This document shows positions 14,457-23,304 of a stretch of 64,000 bases of DNA, piece after piece. Source of the DNA: Clostridiales bacterium (GTDB taxonomy: Bacteria > Bacillota > Clostridia > Oscillospirales > Oscillospiraceae); NCBI GenBank assembly GCA_022785125.1, contig JALFRA010000035.1, positions 39,548 to 103,547 of the forward strand. Direction: 5' to 3'. Below the pieces are notes generated by a model. It worked only from the letters and a program-made list of their open reading frames with translations, did no database searches and had not been told where the DNA came from. The translations under genes and the position numbers were made by a program. Each line of letters starts with the position of its first letter. The stretch's first letter is position 1.

Positions 14457-15413
14457 TTATTTCATCCGGCTGCGAAGGGGCCGGCCAGACAAAAAGCGGT
14501 CCAGATTGTCCAGAAATAGGGCCTGAAGCTGGTCCAGAGTGACCTGCATATGGTTATAGCCGCCGGCGGTGTGGGGGGTGATGAGGGCCCGTGGGGTGTC
14601 CCAGAGGGGATGCTCCGGGGGAAGAGGCTCCGGGTGGGTAACATCCAGTCCGGCTCCCAGCAGATGCCCCTGGGACAGGACTTCCGCCAGGGCGGCGCAG
14701 TCAATGGCGGAGCCCCGGCCGGCGTTGAGGAGGACGGCATCGGGCTTCATCAGCAGCAGGCGGCGGCGGTCCATGAGCCCGGCGGTATCCCTGTTGTGGG
14801 GGAGAACCAGAGCCACCACGTCGGCCTGGGGGAGCAGACTGTCGATGGCGGACAGGGGGAAAGTCTGGTCGAAGTCCTCCACGGGAGCGTCGGAGCGGTG
14901 GAGGCCCATAACGGTTTTGGACCCCAGCGCCCGGCACAGACGGGCAAAGTGGCGGCCGATGTCGCCGGTACCCCCTACCAGAACGGTCTGCCCCCGCAGG
15001 GAGCGGACGTGGCCTAAATCGGCCCAGGTGCGGGTGTTTTGTTGGTCCCGGTAGGCGGGCAGGCGTTTATAGATGGCCAGCAGCATGGCCAGCAGATGCT
15101 CAGAGACAGCGGGACCGTAGGCTCCGGCGGCGCAGGTGAGGAGCACTCCCTCGGGCAGTACACCGGGGACCAGATAGGGGTCCACTCCGGCGTTCCAACT
15201 CTGGACCCATTTCAGTTGGGGGAAGGTTTTGAGATCTGCCGGGGGGACAAAACCCATGAGGATGGTGGTGCGTTCCCGCCAGTCCTGGGGGATGGCCGCC
15301 GACCCCCGACGGTCGCTGGTGGGGAGAAAGAGGTGCTCCTCGTTGGGAGCGGCGGTACGGAAGCGGTCCTGCTCTTCCAGGGTGAGGGGAAGCAGGTGGA
15401 GAATGGTTTCCAT
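14457..15413 (-). CDS. D-isomer-specific 2-hydroxyacid dehydrogenase
   Basis: 318 residues. NAD(P)-dependent oxidoreductase that interconverts a 2-keto acid and a D-2-hydroxy acid; substrate not predictable. The Rossmann loop is VGGTGDIGRHF (147-153, a GxGxxG form). Catalytic residues are visible: Arg233 in LNAGRGSAID, Glu262 in HPEPLPPEHPLW, and His281 in ITPHTAGG. Normal family length. ATG 15413 has CTGGAGG upstream. Only about 30 bases separate it from the pyc terminator, with no clear promoter between, so it may depend on read-through from pyc. It ends 9 bases before the -35 box of the PadR promoter. Confidence 0.9.
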   Translation of the reverse strand: METILHLLPLTLEEQDRFRTAAPNEEHLFLPTSDRRGSAAIPQDWRERTTILMGFVPPADLKTFPQLKWVQSWNAGVDPYLVPGVLPEGVLLTCAAGAYGPAVSEHLLAMLLAIYKRLPAYRDQQNTRTWADLGHVRSLRGQTVLVGGTGDIGRHFARLCRALGSKTVMGLHRSDAPVEDFDQTFPLSAIDSLLPQADVVALVLPHNRDTAGLMDRRRLLLMKPDAVLLNAGRGSAIDCAALAEVLSQGHLLGAGLDVTHPEPLPPEHPLWDTPRALITPHTAGGYNHMQVTLDQLQALFLDNLDRFLSGRPLRSRMK

Positions 15414-15441
15414 AGGATAAGCCTCCAGATATGGATAATGT

Positions 15442-15475
15442 AGAAAAGAGGGCTGGTTGGAAAACCAGCCCTCTT
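15442..15475 (-). terminator. Terminator after pyc
   Basis: A perfect 13-bp stem (15446-15458 with 15463-15475), loop GGAA, is followed on the minus strand by TTTTCT. It lies just downstream of the distal copy of the pyc 3' end, which suggests that the distal copy marks the original gene end. Confidence 0.85.
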
Positions 15476-15481
15476 AAGCAA

Positions 15482-15526
15482 TTACTTAATGGTAATGAGC
15501 AGCTCGCCGGCCTTGACAGAGCCGCC
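15482..15526 (-). repeat. Distal duplicate of the pyc 3' end (43 of 45 bases identical)
   Basis: Read on the minus strand this 45-base segment encodes GGSVKAGELLITIK-stop, the same as the true pyc end at 15681-15725. The two differences (CTC ATT versus CTG ATC) are both synonymous. It is cut off from pyc by 154 bases and directly abuts the pyc terminator. Confidence 0.9.
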
Positions 15527-15680
15527 TGGCCCGCACAGACTTGCCTGTGCGGGAACCCGTGAGAATTTAAATCAGGTATCACGGAGCGGAAGTGAATCCC
15601 GCCCCGCTCCGCCGCAAAAGCGGCGGTTCGCTGCGCTCACAGGAAGGCGGCGAGGTGTTGAAAAGCCAAGGAAACCGGTC
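15527..15680. other. Hairpin-rich 154-bp insert between the two pyc 3' ends
   Basis: Non-coding and densely structured: a 9-bp stem at 15530-15538/15545-15553, an 8-bp stem at 15582-15589/15604-15611 enclosing AAGTGAATC, and a 7-bp stem at 15609-15615/15620-15626 with an AAAA loop. It reads like a small non-autonomous or REP-type element. No transposase, integrase or terminal target duplication other than the flanking gene-end copies is seen. Confidence 0.65.
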
Positions 15681-18600
15681 TTACTTAATGGTGATCAGCA
15701 GCTCGCCGGCCTTGACAGAGCCGCCTTCCTTGATGAGTACCTCGTCCACGGTACCCGCCATGCGGGCTACCACGGAGGTCTCCATCTTCATGGCCTCGAT
15801 GACGGCCAGGACCTGGTTTTCCTCCACCTTGTCGCCGGGCTTGACGTTCACCTTGGACACCATGCCGGGGATGGAGGCGCCCACCTGGCTCTTGTCGGAG
15901 GGATCGGCCAGATTGACCTTGCGGGCCTGGGCGGTGGCGCTCTTGTCGGGCACGGCCACCTCGCGGCGCATACCATTGAGCTCGAACTGCACGTTGCGGG
16001 TGCCGTCCTCGTTCAGGTCGCCCAGACCCATATACTTGATGACCAGGGTCTTGCCGTCCTCGATGTTGATCTTGTTGGTCTCGCCCAGAGCCATGCCGTT
16101 GAAGAACACATGGCTGCCCATGCGCATGATATAGCCGTACTCCTGACGGTGACGGTAGAAGTCCTCCACCACCTTGGGATAGAGGCACCAGGAGATGACG
16201 TTGTGGTCGGAGGCGTCGGGATAGAACTTGCGGACCTCCTCCCGGGCCTTCTCAAAGTCGATAGGCTCCAGCAGCTCGCCGGGGCGGCAGGTAATGGGCT
16301 TCTCGCCCTTGAGGACCACCTTCTGCAGATCCTCGGGGAAGCCCCAGGCGGGCTGGCCCATCATGCCCTTGAAGTAGCTGACCACGGAGTCGGGGAAAGT
16401 GAGGGCCTCGCCCCGCTCCACGATATTCTCGGGAGTCAGGTCGTTCTGCACCATGAAGATGGCCAGGTCGCCCACCATCTTGGAGGAAGGGGTCACCTTC
16501 ACGATGTCGCCCAGCATATGGTTGACGGTCTTGTACATCTCCTTGACCGCCTCGAACTGGTGGCCCAGGCCGATGCTCTCCACCTGGCTCTTCAGGTTGG
16601 TGTACTGGCCGCCAGGCATCTCGTAGCGGTAGATGTCGGTGGAGGGGTTCTTGATGCCCGCCTCAAACTTACTGTAGCGCAGGCGCACGTCGGCCCAGTA
16701 GTCGGACAGCTTCTGCAGCTTGTCGCCGTCCAGGCCGGTGTCCCGCTCCTGGCCGTGGAGGGCGGCCACCACCGCGTTCATGGAGGGCTGGCTGGTCATG
16801 GAGGACATGGAGTCGATGGCGCAGTCCACAATGTCCACACCAGCCTCGGCGGCCATCAGATAGGCGGCCACCTGGTTGCCGGAGGTGTCGTGGGTATGCA
16901 GGTGGATGGGAATGCCGATCTCCTGTTTCAGGGTGGACACCAGCTTCTTGGCAGCGTAGGGCTTCAGCAGGCCGGACATATCCTTGATGCACAGCAGGTG
17001 CGCGCCCCGCTTCTCCAGCTCCTTGGCCATGTTGACGTAGTACTCCAGGGTGTACTTATCCCGCTTGGGGTCCAGGATGTCGCCGGTGTAGCAGATGGTG
17101 GCCTCGCACAGCTTGCCCTGCTTGAGGACCTCATCCATGGCCACTTCCATGCCGGGGATCCAGTTCAGGGAGTCAAAGATGCGGAACACATCGATGCCGC
17201 CGATGGCAGCCTCCTTGATGAAGGCGCGGATCAGGTTGTCGGGGTAGTTGGTGTAACCCACAGCGTTGGCTCCCCGCAGCAGCATCTGGAAGGGGATGTT
17301 GGGGATCTTCTCCCGCAGCAGCCGCAGACGCTCCCAGGGGGACTCGTGGAGGAACCGGTAGGCCACATCGAAGGTGGCGCCGCCCCACATCTCCAGGGAG
17401 AAGCAGTCGTTGAGGATCTCGGCGGTGCCCTCGGAGGCCTTCAGCATATCGCGGGTACGCACCCGGGTGGACAACAGAGACTGATGGGCGTCCCGCATGG
17501 TGGTGTCGGTGATAAGCAGCTTCTTCTGGTCCAGCACCCAGTCCCGCACCGCCTCAGGACCCTTGCTGTCCAGCAGCTGCTTCAGGCCGGTGCACTTGGG
17601 CGGGGTGTTCTCGTAGGGCGGGAAACGGGGGATGTCATGCTGAGGACGCTCGGCAGAGGGGGAGTCCACCTGGATCTGGGCAATGTATTTGAGGATCTTG
17701 GTGGCGCGGTCCCGTCCGGTGTCGATATCGAAGAGCTCGGGAGTCTCGTCAATGAACTTGGTGTGGCAGGCTCCCGCCCGGAAAGTGGGGTGAGCCAGAA
17801 TGTTGGTGACGAAGGGGATGTTGGTCTTGACGCCGCGGACATGCTCCTCGCTGATGGCACGCATGGCCTTGCGGCAGACGCCCTCGAAGGTGTTGTCCCA
17901 GGAGGTGACCTTCACCAGCAGGGAATCGTAGTAGGGGGAGATCTCAGCGCCGGTGTAGGCGTTGCCGCCATCCAGACGGACGCCGAAACCGCCGCCGGAA
18001 CGGTAGGCGGTGATCTTGCCGGTGTCGGGGGCAAAGTTGTTGGCCGGATCCTCGGTGGTCACCCGGCACTGGAGGGCATAGCCGTTCATGTGGACGGCAT
18101 CCTGAGAGGGAATGCCGATCTCCGGGGTGGAGAGGGGATGCCCCTCGGCGATGAGGATCTGGGCCCGCACCAGGTCCACGCCGGTGACCATCTCGGTGAC
18201 GGTGTGCTCCACCTGGATACGGGGGTTCATCTCGATGAAGTAGTGATCGCCGTTCTTGTCCACCAGGAACTCCACGGTGCCGGCGGAGACATAGCCCACG
18301 TGCTTGGCAACCTTGACGGCGTCCTCGTACAGTTTCTGGCGGGTGGCCTCGGGTACGCTGAAGGCGGGAGCAAACTCCACTACCTTCTGATAGCGGCGCT
18401 GCAGGGAGCAGTCGCGCTCACCCAGGTGGACCACATTGCCGTGCTTGTCGCCCAGGATCTGCACCTCGATGTGCTTGGGCTCCACCAGGTACTTCTCAAT
18501 GAAGATATCCTCGTTGCCGAAGGCCTTCTTGGCCTCGCTCTTCACCAGATTGAAGGCGGGGATGACCTCCTCCGGCTTGTCGCAGCGGCGCATACCGCGG

Positions 18601-19109
18601 CCGCCGCCGCCGCCGGCTGCCTTCAGAATGATGGGGAAGCCGTAGGAGATGGCCTTCTCCAGGGCCTCTTCCCCGCTTTTCAGGGGTTCAGAGGAGCCGG
18701 GGATGGTGGGCACATTGCAGGCCTTGGCGATGGCCTTGGCGGTGAGCTTGTCGCCCATCTGAGCCAAAATTTTGGAGGAGGGGCCAATGAAGGTGATGCC
18801 GGCGTCCTCGCAGGCCTTGGCAAAGTCGGCGTTCTCGCTCAAAAAGCCGTAGCCGGGATGGATGGCGTCCACGTTGCGGCGCTTGGCCAGATCGATGATG
18901 GAGGGAATGTCCAGATAGGCCCCCAGGGGGGACTTGTTTTCTCCGATGAGGTAGGCCTCGTCCGCCTTGGTGCGGAAGAGGGAGAAGGTGTCCTCGTTGG
19001 AATACATGGCCACCGTGTGCAGGCCCAGATCGTAGCAGGCCCGGAATACCCGGATGGCGATTTCGCCCCGGTTGGCCACCAGGACTTTGTTGAACTTACA
19101 TTCCGCCAT
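15681..19109 (-). CDS. pyc: Pyruvate carboxylase
   Basis: 1142 residues from ATG 19109 (GAAAGGAAGGA ribosome site); earlier in-frame starts lie in the leader. It carboxylates pyruvate to oxaloacetate with ATP, bicarbonate and biotin, feeding the C4 acids handled by malic enzyme and fumarase at 59-62 kb. Domains in order: biotin carboxylase (about 1-450, start KVLVANRGEIAIRVFRA, ATP loop AAGGGGGRGMRR), carboxyltransferase (about 530-830, DTTMRDAHQSLLSTRVRT, metal-site HTHDTSGN), conserved PYC_OADA region, and biotinyl domain at the C-terminus with EAMKMET, the biotin lysine. Full length for a single-chain enzyme. Its last 15 codons exist twice (see 15482-15526). A sigma-A promoter lies at 19234-19262. 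Confidence 0.97.
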   Translation of the reverse strand: MAECKFNKVLVANRGEIAIRVFRACYDLGLHTVAMYSNEDTFSLFRTKADEAYLIGENKSPLGAYLDIPSIIDLAKRRNVDAIHPGYGFLSENADFAKACEDAGITFIGPSSKILAQMGDKLTAKAIAKACNVPTIPGSSEPLKSGEEALEKAISYGFPIILKAAGGGGGRGMRRCDKPEEVIPAFNLVKSEAKKAFGNEDIFIEKYLVEPKHIEVQILGDKHGNVVHLGERDCSLQRRYQKVVEFAPAFSVPEATRQKLYEDAVKVAKHVGYVSAGTVEFLVDKNGDHYFIEMNPRIQVEHTVTEMVTGVDLVRAQILIAEGHPLSTPEIGIPSQDAVHMNGYALQCRVTTEDPANNFAPDTGKITAYRSGGGFGVRLDGGNAYTGAEISPYYDSLLVKVTSWDNTFEGVCRKAMRAISEEHVRGVKTNIPFVTNILAHPTFRAGACHTKFIDETPELFDIDTGRDRATKILKYIAQIQVDSPSAERPQHDIPRFPPYENTPPKCTGLKQLLDSKGPEAVRDWVLDQKKLLITDTTMRDAHQSLLSTRVRTRDMLKASEGTAEILNDCFSLEMWGGATFDVAYRFLHESPWERLRLLREKIPNIPFQMLLRGANAVGYTNYPDNLIRAFIKEAAIGGIDVFRIFDSLNWIPGMEVAMDEVLKQGKLCEATICYTGDILDPKRDKYTLEYYVNMAKELEKRGAHLLCIKDMSGLLKPYAAKKLVSTLKQEIGIPIHLHTHDTSGNQVAAYLMAAEAGVDIVDCAIDSMSSMTSQPSMNAVVAALHGQERDTGLDGDKLQKLSDYWADVRLRYSKFEAGIKNPSTDIYRYEMPGGQYTNLKSQVESIGLGHQFEAVKEMYKTVNHMLGDIVKVTPSSKMVGDLAIFMVQNDLTPENIVERGEALTFPDSVVSYFKGMMGQPAWGFPEDLQKVVLKGEKPITCRPGELLEPIDFEKAREEVRKFYPDASDHNVISWCLYPKVVEDFYRHRQEYGYIMRMGSHVFFNGMALGETNKINIEDGKTLVIKYMGLGDLNEDGTRNVQFELNGMRREVAVPDKSATAQARKVNLADPSDKSQVGASIPGMVSKVNVKPGDKVEENQVLAVIEAMKMETSVVARMAGTVDEVLIKEGGSVKAGELLITIK

Positions 19110-19154
19110 GCTGTCCTTCCTTTCTGAATCAATGTCATCATAATCTGTCATAAA

Positions 19155-19180
19155 CCCCCGCGTATCAGATACGGCGGGGG
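19155..19180 (-). promoter_or_regulatory. Stem-loop in the pyc leader
   Basis: CCCCCGCGTATC pairs with GATACGGCGGGGG, one bulge, between the promoter and the start of pyc. It is followed on the minus strand by only three T, so an attenuator is possible but not shown. Confidence 0.4.
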
Positions 19181-19233
19181 AAGGCGCGCCCGGCATCCCG
19201 CCAGGCTGTAATTCCAGTCATATGTGTAAGTGT

Positions 19234-19262
19234 ATTATATCTGTACGCTAAAGTTTTTGCAA
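19234..19262 (-). promoter_or_regulatory. pyc promoter
   Basis: Minus strand TTGCAA (19262-19257), 17 bases, TATAAT (19239-19234). The leader to the pyc ATG is about 120 bases. Confidence 0.8.
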
Positions 19263-19319
19263 TCATTTTTTGGCGGAATTGCAATTCTTGGCGGGAACAA
19301 CAGGAATTGCAGGGGCCGC

Positions 19320-19348
19320 TTGCCGGGAAATAGGAAATATGCTACACT
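19320..19348 (+). promoter_or_regulatory. recG promoter
   Basis: TTGCCG (19320-19325), 17 bases, TACACT (19343-19348), 24 bases before the recG ATG. It is divergent from the pyc promoter. Confidence 0.65.
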
Positions 19349-19372
19349 GAATTATGCAAAAGAGGTGAGATC

Positions 19373-21460
19373 ATGTCGCTGACATTAAAGACTGGCGTGG
19401 AGGCCCTGCCTGGGGTGGGACCAGCCCGGGCCAAAGCGCTGGCCCGGCTGGGGCTGACTACCGCGGGTGATCTGCTGGGCTACTATCCCCGGGACTACGA
19501 GGACCGGCGGAAGAGCGCTTCCATCGCCTCGGCGCCGGCGGATGTGCCGGTATGCCTCACTCTGATGGTGGCCGAGCCGCCCCGGCTCTCCCGCATCCGA
19601 AAGGGGCTGGAGCTGGTGAAGGTGCGCATGGTGGACGATACCGGCAGCCTCACCGCCACCTTTTTCAATCAAGCCTATTTGAAGGATGCCCTGCGGACGG
19701 GGGAAACTTACGTCTGTTTCGGCAAGGTGGAAGGTGAGGGCAGCCGGCGGCAGATGACCAACCCGGTGTGCGAGCGGGTGGATCGGGTGCGCTTCACCGG
19801 CGGCATTTTGCCGGTATATTCCCTGACCCACGGGGTGTCCAACAACCTGCTGGCGGGGCTTACCCTCCGGTGTGTGGAGGAGTGTGCCGCCCAGGTGGAG
19901 GAGAGTCTGCCCCATGACCTGCGGCAGGCCCACCAGCTGGCCGAGGCCGAGTTTGCGGTCCGCAATGTCCACTTCCCCGCCGATGAGGATGCCCTGGCGG
20001 TGGCCCGTCGTCGGCTCATCTTTGAGGAGCTGTTCTACCTCACCTGCGGCATGGCCCTGCTGCGTACCCGGCGGGACAAGGCCGCAGGGCTGCCCTTTGA
20101 ACAGTTCCCGGAGGAGAATTTTCTGAATCTGCTGCCTTTTGCCCTCACCGGGGCACAGCGGCGGGTGATTGGGGAGATGACTGCGGATCTTACCTCAGGC
20201 TCCCCCATGAACCGGCTGGTCCAGGGGGACGTGGGCTCGGGCAAGACCATGCTGGCGGCCTATGGAGCCTGGCTGGCGGCGAAAAACGGGTACCAGTGTG
20301 CCCTGATGGCTCCCACCGAGCTGTTGGCTGAGCAGCACTACCGCTCTTTGGCTCCCTTGCTGGAGCGGGCCGGGCTGCGGGTGGGGCTGCTCACCGGCGC
20401 GGTGAAGGGCAAGGCACGCAAGACGGTGTATGCCGCCCTGGAGCGCGGCGAGCTGGATCTGGCCATCGGCACCCACGCTCTTTTGAGCGAAGGGGTGACC
20501 TTTGCCAGATTGGGTTTGGTGGTCACCGACGAGCAGCACCGCTTTGGCGTGGGTCAGCGGGCTGCCCTGGCGGCCAAGGCCAACGGCACCCCCCACGTGC
20601 TGGTCATGTCGGCCACACCCATCCCCCGTACCCTGGCCCTCATCATTTACGGCGACCTGGACGTGTCGGTGGTGGACGAGCTGCCTCCCGGCCGCTCCCC
20701 GGTGGAGACCTATGTGGTGGGAGAGGACAAGCGGCAGCGGATGTACAATTTTGTGCGCAAGCTGGTGGGAGAGGGCCGTCAGGCCTATATTGTCTGCCCT
20801 GCTGTGGAGGAGGGAGAGACGGATGGAGAGGAGCCGGGTCCCGGCAGCCCGGCGGCTGACCTGAAGGCCGCCGTCACCTACGCCCAGACCCTCCAGACTC
20901 AGGTTTTTCCCGACCTGCGGGTGGGACTGGTCCACGGAAAAATGAAGAGCAAGGAGAAGGACACGGTCATGACCGCCTTTGCCACCGGGGAGCTGGATGT
21001 GCTGGTGTCCACCACCGTCATCGAGGTGGGGGTGGATGTGCCCAACGCCGCCCTGATGATCGTGGAGAACGCCGACCGCTTCGGCCTTTCTCAGCTCCAT
21101 CAGCTGCGGGGCCGGGTGGGCCGTGGCAGGCACCAGTCTTACTGCGTGCTGGTCACTTCCACCCGCAGCCAGGACAGCCGGGAACGACTGCGGGTCTTGT
21201 CAAAAACCAACGATGGGTTTAAAATCGCGGAGGAGGATCTGCGCCTCCGTGGCCCGGGCGACTTTTTCGGCTCCCGCCAGCACGGCCTGCCTCAGCTGGG
21301 TATTGCCGATCTGGCGGGGGATATGCGGGTGCTGAAGGAGGCTCAGACTGCCGCCGAGGAGCTGCTTCGCTCCGATCCCGGCCTGATTCTGCCGGAGCAC
21401 GCCGGACTGCTGGGGCGGGTAAAACGCCTCTTTGCCGAGCAGGGGGACGTATTCAATTAA
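19373..21460 (+). CDS. recG: ATP-dependent DNA helicase RecG
   Basis: 695 residues, full length. It remodels stalled forks and Holliday junctions. The N-terminal wedge/OB region (about 1-230) starts with GVEALPGVGPARAKALARLGL. The helicase motor shows Walker A GDVGSGKT (about 286-293), DEQH (about 387-390), the TPIPRTLAL motif III region, and a second RecA lobe with STTVIEVGVDVPNA and the QLRGRVGRG motif VI. The C-terminus ends in the RecG-specific accessory region. AGAGGTGAGATC precedes the ATG. It stands alone with its own promoter. Confidence 0.97.
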   Translation: MSLTLKTGVEALPGVGPARAKALARLGLTTAGDLLGYYPRDYEDRRKSASIASAPADVPVCLTLMVAEPPRLSRIRKGLELVKVRMVDDTGSLTATFFNQAYLKDALRTGETYVCFGKVEGEGSRRQMTNPVCERVDRVRFTGGILPVYSLTHGVSNNLLAGLTLRCVEECAAQVEESLPHDLRQAHQLAEAEFAVRNVHFPADEDALAVARRRLIFEELFYLTCGMALLRTRRDKAAGLPFEQFPEENFLNLLPFALTGAQRRVIGEMTADLTSGSPMNRLVQGDVGSGKTMLAAYGAWLAAKNGYQCALMAPTELLAEQHYRSLAPLLERAGLRVGLLTGAVKGKARKTVYAALERGELDLAIGTHALLSEGVTFARLGLVVTDEQHRFGVGQRAALAAKANGTPHVLVMSATPIPRTLALIIYGDLDVSVVDELPPGRSPVETYVVGEDKRQRMYNFVRKLVGEGRQAYIVCPAVEEGETDGEEPGPGSPAADLKAAVTYAQTLQTQVFPDLRVGLVHGKMKSKEKDTVMTAFATGELDVLVSTTVIEVGVDVPNAALMIVENADRFGLSQLHQLRGRVGRGRHQSYCVLVTSTRSQDSRERLRVLSKTNDGFKIAEEDLRLRGPGDFFGSRQHGLPQLGIADLAGDMRVLKEAQTAAEELLRSDPGLILPEHAGLLGRVKRLFAEQGDVFN

Positions 21461-21483
21461 CAGAAAAGGAACGAAACTGTTTT

Positions 21484-21870
21484 ATGGACCGTATGGAAGA
21501 AACCAAGGGTCTGCGTGAGCGGACCGATATCCACTTTAACTGCTGCCAGTCGGTGCTGGTGCCTTTTGCAGACCAGTGCGGACTGAGCAAGGAGGCGGCC
21601 TATCAGCTGGGGGCCCACTTCGGAGCCGGCATGAAGCACGGCGGCACCTGCGGCGCGGTGACCGGGGCCCTGATGGCCCTGGGTATGGCGGAGGCCGACA
21701 ACAACGCCGCTCTGGAGCTGATGCGCCGGTTCCGGGCGCACAATCAGGCTCTGGACTGCGCCACCTTGCTGCGGTTGGCGTCCGAGCGGGGCGAAGAACG
21801 CAAGTGCCACTGCGATCGGATGGTATATGAAGCGGTGGAGCTGCTGGAAGAGCAGCTGGAGCAGAAATGA
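21484..21870 (+). CDS. C_GCAxxG_C_C family redox-type protein
   Basis: 128 residues. The family pattern is plain: paired cysteines in HFNCCQSVL (20-21), then a GGTCGAVTGALMALG motif (Cys56, the GCAxxG-like core), LDCATLL (Cys92) and a C-terminal KCHCDRMV. These proteins are presumed to bind a metal or iron-sulfur centre or to carry out thiol chemistry; no reaction is established. It lies 23 bases after recG and ends at a strong terminator, so it may be co-transcribed with recG. Confidence 0.85.
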   Translation: MDRMEETKGLRERTDIHFNCCQSVLVPFADQCGLSKEAAYQLGAHFGAGMKHGGTCGAVTGALMALGMAEADNNAALELMRRFRAHNQALDCATLLRLASERGEERKCHCDRMVYEAVELLEEQLEQK

Positions 21871-21879
21871 GCATGAAAA

Positions 21880-21921
21880 GGGGCTCGGCCTGTTCACACA
21901 AAACAGGCCGGGCCCCTTTTT
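21880..21921. terminator. Bidirectional terminator
   Basis: A 15-bp stem with one G.U (21880-21894 with 21902-21916) is flanked by A4 and T5. It serves the C_GCAxxG gene (+) and the DUF4179 gene (-). Confidence 0.92.
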
Positions 21922-21927
21922 GTCGGT

Positions 21928-23301
21928 TTAATTCAAAGAAAGCACGATGAGGGTATCCAAAGTGGTGACATGGTAATCCAGAATCTCCAGCTCCACCTGA
22001 TCGAAGGGATAGTCTTTCAGGGGAATGGACTCTTCAAAGATGCCCTCGACCTCCGTGCCGCTCTCATCCATGGCAATGGTGTGGGAGGCCATATTGAAGT
22101 CGTATTCGCTCCCGTCGGGTGCCCGGCAGGTGGGACCCACCACCTGGCGGAACATCATGCCGTCCGCCAGGGTGGGGGCCCGGAAGGTGAGGGTGGGGAT
22201 ACCGTCTATTTCCTCGATGCGGGCCAGGGTGATGCCGTCGGGCAGAGGATCGGTCCGGCCGGTGGTCAGATCCACCGTGACCCAGTGCTCCTCCTTGTCC
22301 TGCCAGATGGCCCCTTCGATATGGAGGGTCAGGTGCTGGGCATCCTCAAAATAGCTGCTCTCGAAGCGGTAAGAGGTGACCCGGGGGGAGCCGCCGGAGC
22401 CGTGGGCAACCAGCCCCTGGGGCCGGTCATAGCGCACGCCCTTGTCGTCCTCCAGCCAGCAGCTCAGGCTGTGGAGTTGGGCGGCGTTGGCTTCGTCCTC
22501 CTGGATGTCCACCCGGACGTGGGTGGGGTAGATCTCCAGTCCCACCACCTTCAGCTGCTGGCCGTCCAGGGTAAAGGGCTGGTCCAGGGTGATCTGGCTG
22601 CCCTGGCTGGTAAAGTTGGGATCGAATTGCAAGGTAAAGGAGAAGTTGGCCACCGCTTCCGGCTCGGCGGGGGAATCATCCCACAGGCCGGAACCTTTCG
22701 ACGGAGCAGCGGCTTCGGTGTCGTCTGCCGCCCACACCTTGTAGTCCAGAATCAGGGTATCGGGGACGTCCTCCTCCTGGAAGTCGATGGAGATCCGCCG
22801 CAGCCCCTTCGGGTCGCTGGGGGTCTGGGGGAAGGAGAGGCTGACGGAGGCCTGCTGGCCGTCGGCCATACGGATATCCCCGGAGCCGTCCAGATGGGAA
22901 TAGCGGTCGCTGTGGAGGGAGAAAAAGACGTTGACCTGCTTCTGATCCACGATAAGATACTCCACTGTCATAGTCACGTCGCTGTCGGTCTGGCTCTGTG
23001 CTACCCGCTGGACGTATTCGTGCTCAATGGCGGCTTTCAGGCTGGGGGAGAAGGCAACGGCGGCGGTAAGCTCCTTCAGGATGGGGATGTTGGAGCAGGC
23101 CAGGGCAAAGGGGGTCACCAGGTTGACCAGCAGCACAAAGACGGCAAACATAGCGGCCACGCTGCTGGCGGGGGCTGCGATCCAGCGGCTCAGCCGGCGG
23201 CGCCGACATCTGGCTCTGGCCCGGGGCAGGGCGGACTCCAGCCCGGGGGGCGTCTGCTCCAGCTCATCCAGGAGCAGGCGGTATTCTTCCATACGGTCCA
23301 T
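21928..23301 (-). CDS. DUF4179 membrane protein, probable anti-sigma partner
   Basis: 457 residues. A cytoplasmic N-terminus of about 40 residues ends in a basic patch (RARARCRRRRLSRW). One membrane helix follows (about 42-63) and then a large outside beta-rich region. The first part (about 65-180) fits DUF4179 (TPFALACSNIPILKELTAAVAFSPSLKAAIEHEYVQ). It starts 3 bases after the ECF sigma gene, the standard sigma/anti-sigma layout. By analogy with RsiV-like proteins the short N-terminus would hold the sigma factor and the outside part would sense a signal. Signal unknown. Confidence 0.82.
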   Translation of the reverse strand: MDRMEEYRLLLDELEQTPPGLESALPRARARCRRRRLSRWIAAPASSVAAMFAVFVLLVNLVTPFALACSNIPILKELTAAVAFSPSLKAAIEHEYVQRVAQSQTDSDVTMTVEYLIVDQKQVNVFFSLHSDRYSHLDGSGDIRMADGQQASVSLSFPQTPSDPKGLRRISIDFQEEDVPDTLILDYKVWAADDTEAAAPSKGSGLWDDSPAEPEAVANFSFTLQFDPNFTSQGSQITLDQPFTLDGQQLKVVGLEIYPTHVRVDIQEDEANAAQLHSLSCWLEDDKGVRYDRPQGLVAHGSGGSPRVTSYRFESSYFEDAQHLTLHIEGAIWQDKEEHWVTVDLTTGRTDPLPDGITLARIEEIDGIPTLTFRAPTLADGMMFRQVVGPTCRAPDGSEYDFNMASHTIAMDESGTEVEGIFEESIPLKDYPFDQVELEILDYHVTTLDTLIVLSLN

Positions 23302-23304
23302 GGT

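Noticed and set aside
15482..15725. CRISPR-like direct repeats
   Set aside because: Only two copies, unequal context, and both encode the pyc C-terminus.
15489..19127. Very long open frame (about 1212 codons) opposite pyc
   Set aside because: It mirrors pyc codon by codon, is rich in Gly/His/Leu/Val as expected from antisense of GC-rich codons, and has no ribosome site or domain.
21484..23301. The C_GCAxxG gene and the DUF4179 gene both begin with the same 18 bases (MDRMEE)
   Set aside because: The identity stops after six codons and the proteins are unrelated. Coincidence or a shared preferred start is more likely than a repeat.
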